DNA of 64,000 bases, from positions 1 to 64,000 of the forward strand of contig NZ_CAJLKP010000008.1 of assembly GCF_905207245.1 (NCBI RefSeq), read 5' to 3'. The notes beneath the pieces are model-generated. The model worked only from the letters and a program-made list of their open reading frames with translations. It did not search any database and was not told the origin of the DNA. Below are positions 60,595 to 64,000 of the stretch, in pieces. The stretch's first letter is position 1, and every line of letters begins with the position of its first letter. The stretch comes from an uncultured Bacteroides sp. (lineage in GTDB: Bacteria; Bacteroidota; Bacteroidia; Bacteroidales; Bacteroidaceae). Position numbers and translations under genes: made by a program.

Positions 60595-62034
60595 ATGAAA
60601 AATATTTTTAAACATATGGCATGGGTGTTGATTGCAGGTTTGGCAATGACTGCATGTTCGCCCGAAGATTTTACGGGAGCAAATGGAAATCTCCCCCAAG
60701 CTTCAGATTATGCTGACAATTTTAAAGTGACTGTAGACCAGTCAACCAATTATGCGAATTTTGAATTTACTTCCGCTCCTGGAGTTACTCCGGTTTGGAT
60801 TATTGATGGTGCATCTTATTCGTCGGCATTTAGTCTTTCAAAGTATTATCGTAAGAAAGGTTCATATACTGTAGAATGTAAAGTGAAGAATGCTAATGGA
60901 ATCAGTGATGGTACTGTTGTGAAAACTTTTGTTGTAGAGAAGACAAAGATGACTGGTTTCGGTGGTTTTGTTGAAGATAGTAATTACAATCTTTTCAAGG
61001 GACTGGAACTCCCGAATAATCCCGGTAATAATGATAATCCGGCACATAATCCTGCATTTTGGTATGCTCCGGGATGGAATATGATAGATGCTCCTCGATG
61101 TGTTTTATCCAAGGGAGCTTATACTATTACTCTTCCTGAGGCTACAACTGACCAGTGGCAGGCTCAGATGGCAATTAATACCGGTCTGTCTATTTCCGCA
61201 GACAAGCATTATGATTTTTCTGTTATTGTCACCTCTTCTACGGCACATAAAAACGTGAAGGTGAAAATCTGTCAAGCTGATAACGATAATATTATTCTTA
61301 TGGATAAGAATTTCGCTCTTGATGCGGGAGAACCAAAAGCATTGTGGGGATCGGATCTTGAAATTTATAGTGCAGACCCTGAAAAGATACCGGTAACTGA
61401 TTTTAGTAATGTTAAGGTTGTATTCGATTTTGGCGGAAATGCGGCGAATACGGAAGTCAGTATTGAAAGTTTTGTACTGAAAGATCATGCTAATGATGAT
61501 GGAACTGAAGTGCCAGATGATACACCGGAACCGACTTGGGTAGCAATCGATAGTGAGGACAATATCTGGAATAGCGCTACGTTTACTAACTCATTTTATT
61601 ATGCCAATGAGGATTGGAGTGGAAGACCTAATCCTGAAATGACGGTTGATGGACGAGCTTATACATTTATATTCCCGTTGGCAACTGCACTGCAGTGGCA
61701 AAATCAAGTTCTATTCAATACAGACTTGACGGCTGATACGGAAACCACTTATGATTTCTGTGTTACATTGGTTGCCAACAAAGCAATAGGAGGCGTAACT
61801 GTGAAATTAGTACAGACGGATGAGGTAGATGAAAATGGAGAACCAGTTAAGCATGATAATAATTACTTCTTTGCCGAACAAATAAAGCTTGAGGCTGATA
61901 CGGATTATAAATTCTGGGTTTCGGAAAAGAAAGCGCCAGAGGCTATGCATGCCATATCATTGGTCCTTGACTTTGGAGGTAATCCTGATGATACGAAAGT
62001 GATAGTAAAGGACATCATATTTCAAAAACATTAA
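60595..62034 (+). CDS. Surface glycan-binding protein of the beta-glucan locus (SGBP-B type)
   Basis: A 479-residue lipoprotein (WVLIAGLAMTACSPEDF). A PKD/Ig-like domain (VDQSTNYANFEFTSAPGVTPVWIIDG, YYRKKGSYTVECKVKNANG) is followed by two similar beta-sandwich modules. Each has a W-x-A/Y...W...P opening, a LP-x-AT-x-x-QWQ-x-Q (module 1) or PLATALQWQNQ (module 2) segment, then YDF-x-V and a VVFDFGGN / LVLDFGGNPDDTK end. The tandem CBM4-like modules would bind beta-1,3-glucan. It has no enzymatic motifs. It sits after SusD in the usual place of SusE/F-like binding proteins. Confidence 0.85.
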   Translation: MKNIFKHMAWVLIAGLAMTACSPEDFTGANGNLPQASDYADNFKVTVDQSTNYANFEFTSAPGVTPVWIIDGASYSSAFSLSKYYRKKGSYTVECKVKNANGISDGTVVKTFVVEKTKMTGFGGFVEDSNYNLFKGLELPNNPGNNDNPAHNPAFWYAPGWNMIDAPRCVLSKGAYTITLPEATTDQWQAQMAINTGLSISADKHYDFSVIVTSSTAHKNVKVKICQADNDNIILMDKNFALDAGEPKALWGSDLEIYSADPEKIPVTDFSNVKVVFDFGGNAANTEVSIESFVLKDHANDDGTEVPDDTPEPTWVAIDSEDNIWNSATFTNSFYYANEDWSGRPNPEMTVDGRAYTFIFPLATALQWQNQVLFNTDLTADTETTYDFCVTLVANKAIGGVTVKLVQTDEVDENGEPVKHDNNYFFAEQIKLEADTDYKFWVSEKKAPEAMHAISLVLDFGGNPDDTKVIVKDIIFQKH

Positions 62035-62055
62035 GATTTATCAATATATAGATGG

Positions 62056-62081
62056 CGTGGGAAGGCTAAAGCCTTTCCACG
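62056..62081. other. Intercistronic hairpin between SGBP and GH16 genes
   Basis: CGTGGGAAGGC and GCCTTTCCACG form an 11-bp stem (one G-T pair) with a TAAA loop. No T-run follows, so it is more likely a transcript-stability or partial-attenuation structure inside the operon than a full terminator. Confidence 0.55.
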
Positions 62082-62159
62082 TGATAAAATAATTCAAATA
62101 TTCGTATATGGCAGGTCTTATTATATGATATATGATTGAATAATGAAAAAGAATAATCA

Positions 62160-63515
62160 ATGAAGTATAATTATTTTTTGTCTCTACTGTTTTTAGCATT
62201 AATAGCTTGTGGAAACAGCGATAATGATCCGCAACCTGATAATGTTATGTTGACATGTTCACCCGAAAAAGTGGAAGCTGTTGCGATTGAAGGAAAGTAT
62301 ATACTGAATGTTACTTGCAGCAGTGGCGAATGGACTGCTTTTGCCAGTGATGATTGTAGTTCTTGGGTGACAGCTAAGGTGTCTGATTCTTCTTTGACTA
62401 AGGGACAGGTTACTGTTTCTGTAAAAGCAAATAAGAAAACAACTAACCGTAATGGTTCTGTTGTTGTAAAGTCGGGAACAAAACGTATCATGATACCCGT
62501 GACCCAAAATGCCCCAATGTCTGTTTCACAACGTGAGATATACTCTAATTCTAGTGGCGAGAATATCACATTGTCTGTTTCGGCTGTGGCTGATTGGAGC
62601 GTGAAATCTAACGATAACTGGATAAAGGCTGAAAAGAAAGATAGCCAAACGGTGAGTATCTCGACAAAGCCTAATGAAGACAAAATTTCTCGGAATGGAA
62701 CTTTGGATATTGTTTCGGGTGTGGAGAAGATAACAGTAGTTGTCACTCAAGAGTCGGCTGAAGACCGTGAGATAGACACCCCCGAAGGATATCGCCTAGT
62801 TTGGCATGATGAGTTTAACGAAGGTACATCCCTTGGCAGTAACTGGACCCACGAAGTACAAAAGCCCGGTTGGGTAAACAATGAACTTCAGAGTTACGTG
62901 AATGGTTCGGCGGACGGTAAGCGTGTGACGGAACTAATAGACGGTAAATTGAACATAAATTGTTTTAAAGGTTCCGACGGTAAGATTTACTCGGGTCGTG
63001 TTTATGCTAACGTAAATACAGGATGGCTTTATGGCTATTTTGAGGCTCGTATCATGCTTCCCAAAGGCAAGGGTACTTGGCCTGCTTTCTGGATGATGCC
63101 GGTGAACAACAATTTCTCGACTAATCCCTGGCCGGGTTGTGGTGAGATTGATATCATGGAAGAAGTGGGTGTTGATGCGAATATCGTGTCGTCTTCCATT
63201 CATTGCGCAGCTTACAATCATACCATAAATACTCAGAAGACTGCATCTCGCAATATTGCTACGGCAGAGTCTGAGTTTCATATCTATGCTTGTGAGTGGA
63301 CTCCCGACTATCTGAAGTTCTTTGTAGATGGAACAGAATTGATGACATTCAGGAATGAGGGTACCGGCAAAAACGTATGGCCGTTCACTTATGCTTTCTA
63401 TCCTATTCTCAACCTTGCATGGGGTGGTGATTGGGGCGGATATAAAGGTGTAGATGAGAGCGCCTTGCCTATAACAATGAAAGTGGATTATATACGCATA
63501 TTCCAGAAAAAATGA
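62160..63515 (+). CDS. GH16 endo-beta-1,3-glucanase (laminarinase-type) lipoprotein with BACON domains
   Basis: A 451-residue lipoprotein (LSLLFLALIACGNSDNDP). Two BACON domains come first (about 30-125: SGEWTAFASDDCSSWVTA; about 125-200: VADWSVKSNDNWIKAEKK). The GH16 catalytic domain then opens with YRLVWHDEFNEG and has the active-site strand CGEIDIMEEVG (ExDxxE) and AGTWPAFWMMP-type walls (GTWPAFWMMPVNNN), with HIYACEWTPDYLKFFVDG and ILNLAWGGDWGG at the end. The laminarinase-type EIDIME with the extra residue indicates beta-1,3 or mixed-linkage glucan. As a surface lipoprotein it would cut long glucans for the SusCD importer. Confidence 0.93.
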   Translation: MKYNYFLSLLFLALIACGNSDNDPQPDNVMLTCSPEKVEAVAIEGKYILNVTCSSGEWTAFASDDCSSWVTAKVSDSSLTKGQVTVSVKANKKTTNRNGSVVVKSGTKRIMIPVTQNAPMSVSQREIYSNSSGENITLSVSAVADWSVKSNDNWIKAEKKDSQTVSISTKPNEDKISRNGTLDIVSGVEKITVVVTQESAEDREIDTPEGYRLVWHDEFNEGTSLGSNWTHEVQKPGWVNNELQSYVNGSADGKRVTELIDGKLNINCFKGSDGKIYSGRVYANVNTGWLYGYFEARIMLPKGKGTWPAFWMMPVNNNFSTNPWPGCGEIDIMEEVGVDANIVSSSIHCAAYNHTINTQKTASRNIATAESEFHIYACEWTPDYLKFFVDGTELMTFRNEGTGKNVWPFTYAFYPILNLAWGGDWGGYKGVDESALPITMKVDYIRIFQKK

Positions 63516-63587
63516 ACTAAGCAATTAGTGATATGAATAACAAATTTATAATGAATTAGGTAATAATACATATAATTAGGCTTATCC

Positions 63588-64000
63588 ATGAAAATACTAA
63601 GGATTTTTTCAGCTTGCTTGCTTCTGTTACCTTTTGTCTCTTGTACTCAAGTGGCAACCAATAAAGGTGATGCGGCAACCGAGAAAAAAGTAGAATCTCT
63701 CTTATCCAAAATGACTCTTGAAGAGAAAATCGGTCAGATGAATCAGATTTCCTCTTATGGCAACATCGAAGATATGAGCAGTTTAATAAAGAAAGGTGAA
63801 GTCGGCTCTATTTTAAATGAGATAGATCCGGTACGCATTAATGCGTTGCAACGCGTTGCGATAGAGGAATCCCGGTTGGGTATTCCTTTGCTGATGGCAC
63901 GCGATGTCATTCACGGGTTTAAAACCATTTTCCCTATTCCGTTGGGGCAGGCGGCTTCGTTCAATCCGCAGGTTGCAAAGGACGGTGCACGGGTAGCGGC
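63588..64000 (+). CDS. GH3 beta-glucosidase (partial, cut by window end)
   Basis: The first 137 residues of a GH3 enzyme. After a lipoprotein-like signal (FSACLLLLPFVSCTQVA) come VESLLSKMTLEEKIGQMNQIS, GEVGSILNEIDP, NALQRVAIEESRLGIPLLMARDVIHGFKTIFPIPL in two parts, the conserved start of the GH3 barrel. The frame is open to the end of the window, so the catalytic Asp is not visible. It would turn the imported laminari-oligosaccharides into glucose and completes the GH16-GH3 pair. It begins 72 bases after the GH16 stop. Confidence 0.9.
   Translation, partial: MKILRIFSACLLLLPFVSCTQVATNKGDAATEKKVESLLSKMTLEEKIGQMNQISSYGNIEDMSSLIKKGEVGSILNEIDPVRINALQRVAIEESRLGIPLLMARDVIHGFKTIFPIPLGQAASFNPQVAKDGARVA

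Overview
The window looks like Bacteroides chromosome, of the type carrying a beta-1,3-glucan utilisation locus such as that of B. uniformis. The grounds are SusC/SusD pairs, FimA/Mfa-type fimbrillins, BACON domains, type III glutamine synthetase, lipoprotein signals of the Bacteroidota type and many promoters matching the Bacteroides -7 box TAnnTTTG. I could not run a search, so species and family names rest on motif and protein reading alone.

Layout. (1) 0.1-3.3 kb, minus strand: an rRNA methyltransferase, an RNase D-like exonuclease, a DUF5063 protein with a Cys/His-rich tail, and a VapE-type protein that has lost its middle. (2) 3.4-9.6 kb, minus strand: an unfamiliar three-gene set made of a propeller/transmembrane/coiled-coil sensor-like lipoprotein, a membrane protein apparently fused to a CsgG-like/TPR protein, and a CsgG-like protein with a barrel-like C-terminus. 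(3) 9.6-22.8 kb, minus strand: an accessory island. It holds two paralogous small proteins with a conserved FSGC...H motif (CNF1/BLF1 deamidase-like spacing), three DUF2589-type proteins, an M15 peptidase without a signal peptide, an exported adenosine deaminase, two fimbrillin-like lipoproteins, a chagasin-cystatin fusion, a thiaminase I-like protein, an 811-residue Hint-domain protein and an HU-like protein. (4) 23-30.6 kb, minus strand: a complete fimbrial operon (DUF3575 protein, FimB/Mfa2-like anchor, three fimbrillins) behind its TPR/membrane/AraC regulator. A textbook promoter and two 18-bp operator-like direct repeats sit between regulator and operon. Arrays of 22-bp tandem repeats flank the fimbrial block.

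(5) 31-45.5 kb: mostly core genes: a DUF4091 protein, ftsK-lolA-trxB, a GH20 hexosaminidase, a Crp/Fnr regulator, glnN and a DUF5686 outer-membrane protein. Intergenic repeats include a 179-bp inverted-repeat element and six 11-bp units. (6) 45.7-55.4 kb, plus strand: an eight-gene operon built around a large tubulin/FtsZ-like GTPase, with a small membrane protein, a zinc-ribbon/BIG2 membrane protein, three exported proteins of unknown function (one NTF2-like), a formylglycine-generating-enzyme-fold protein and a metallophosphoesterase. It ends at a clear intrinsic terminator. (7) 55.7-64 kb, plus strand: a polysaccharide utilisation locus, SusC-SusD-surface glycan-binding protein-GH16-GH3 (the last cut by the window edge), consistent with capture and cleavage of beta-1,3-glucan at the surface followed by beta-glucosidase action.

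The two places most likely to hold undescribed biology are the accessory island in (3) and the tubulin-like operon in (6). No tRNA, rRNA, CRISPR array, integrase or intact insertion sequence was recognised.
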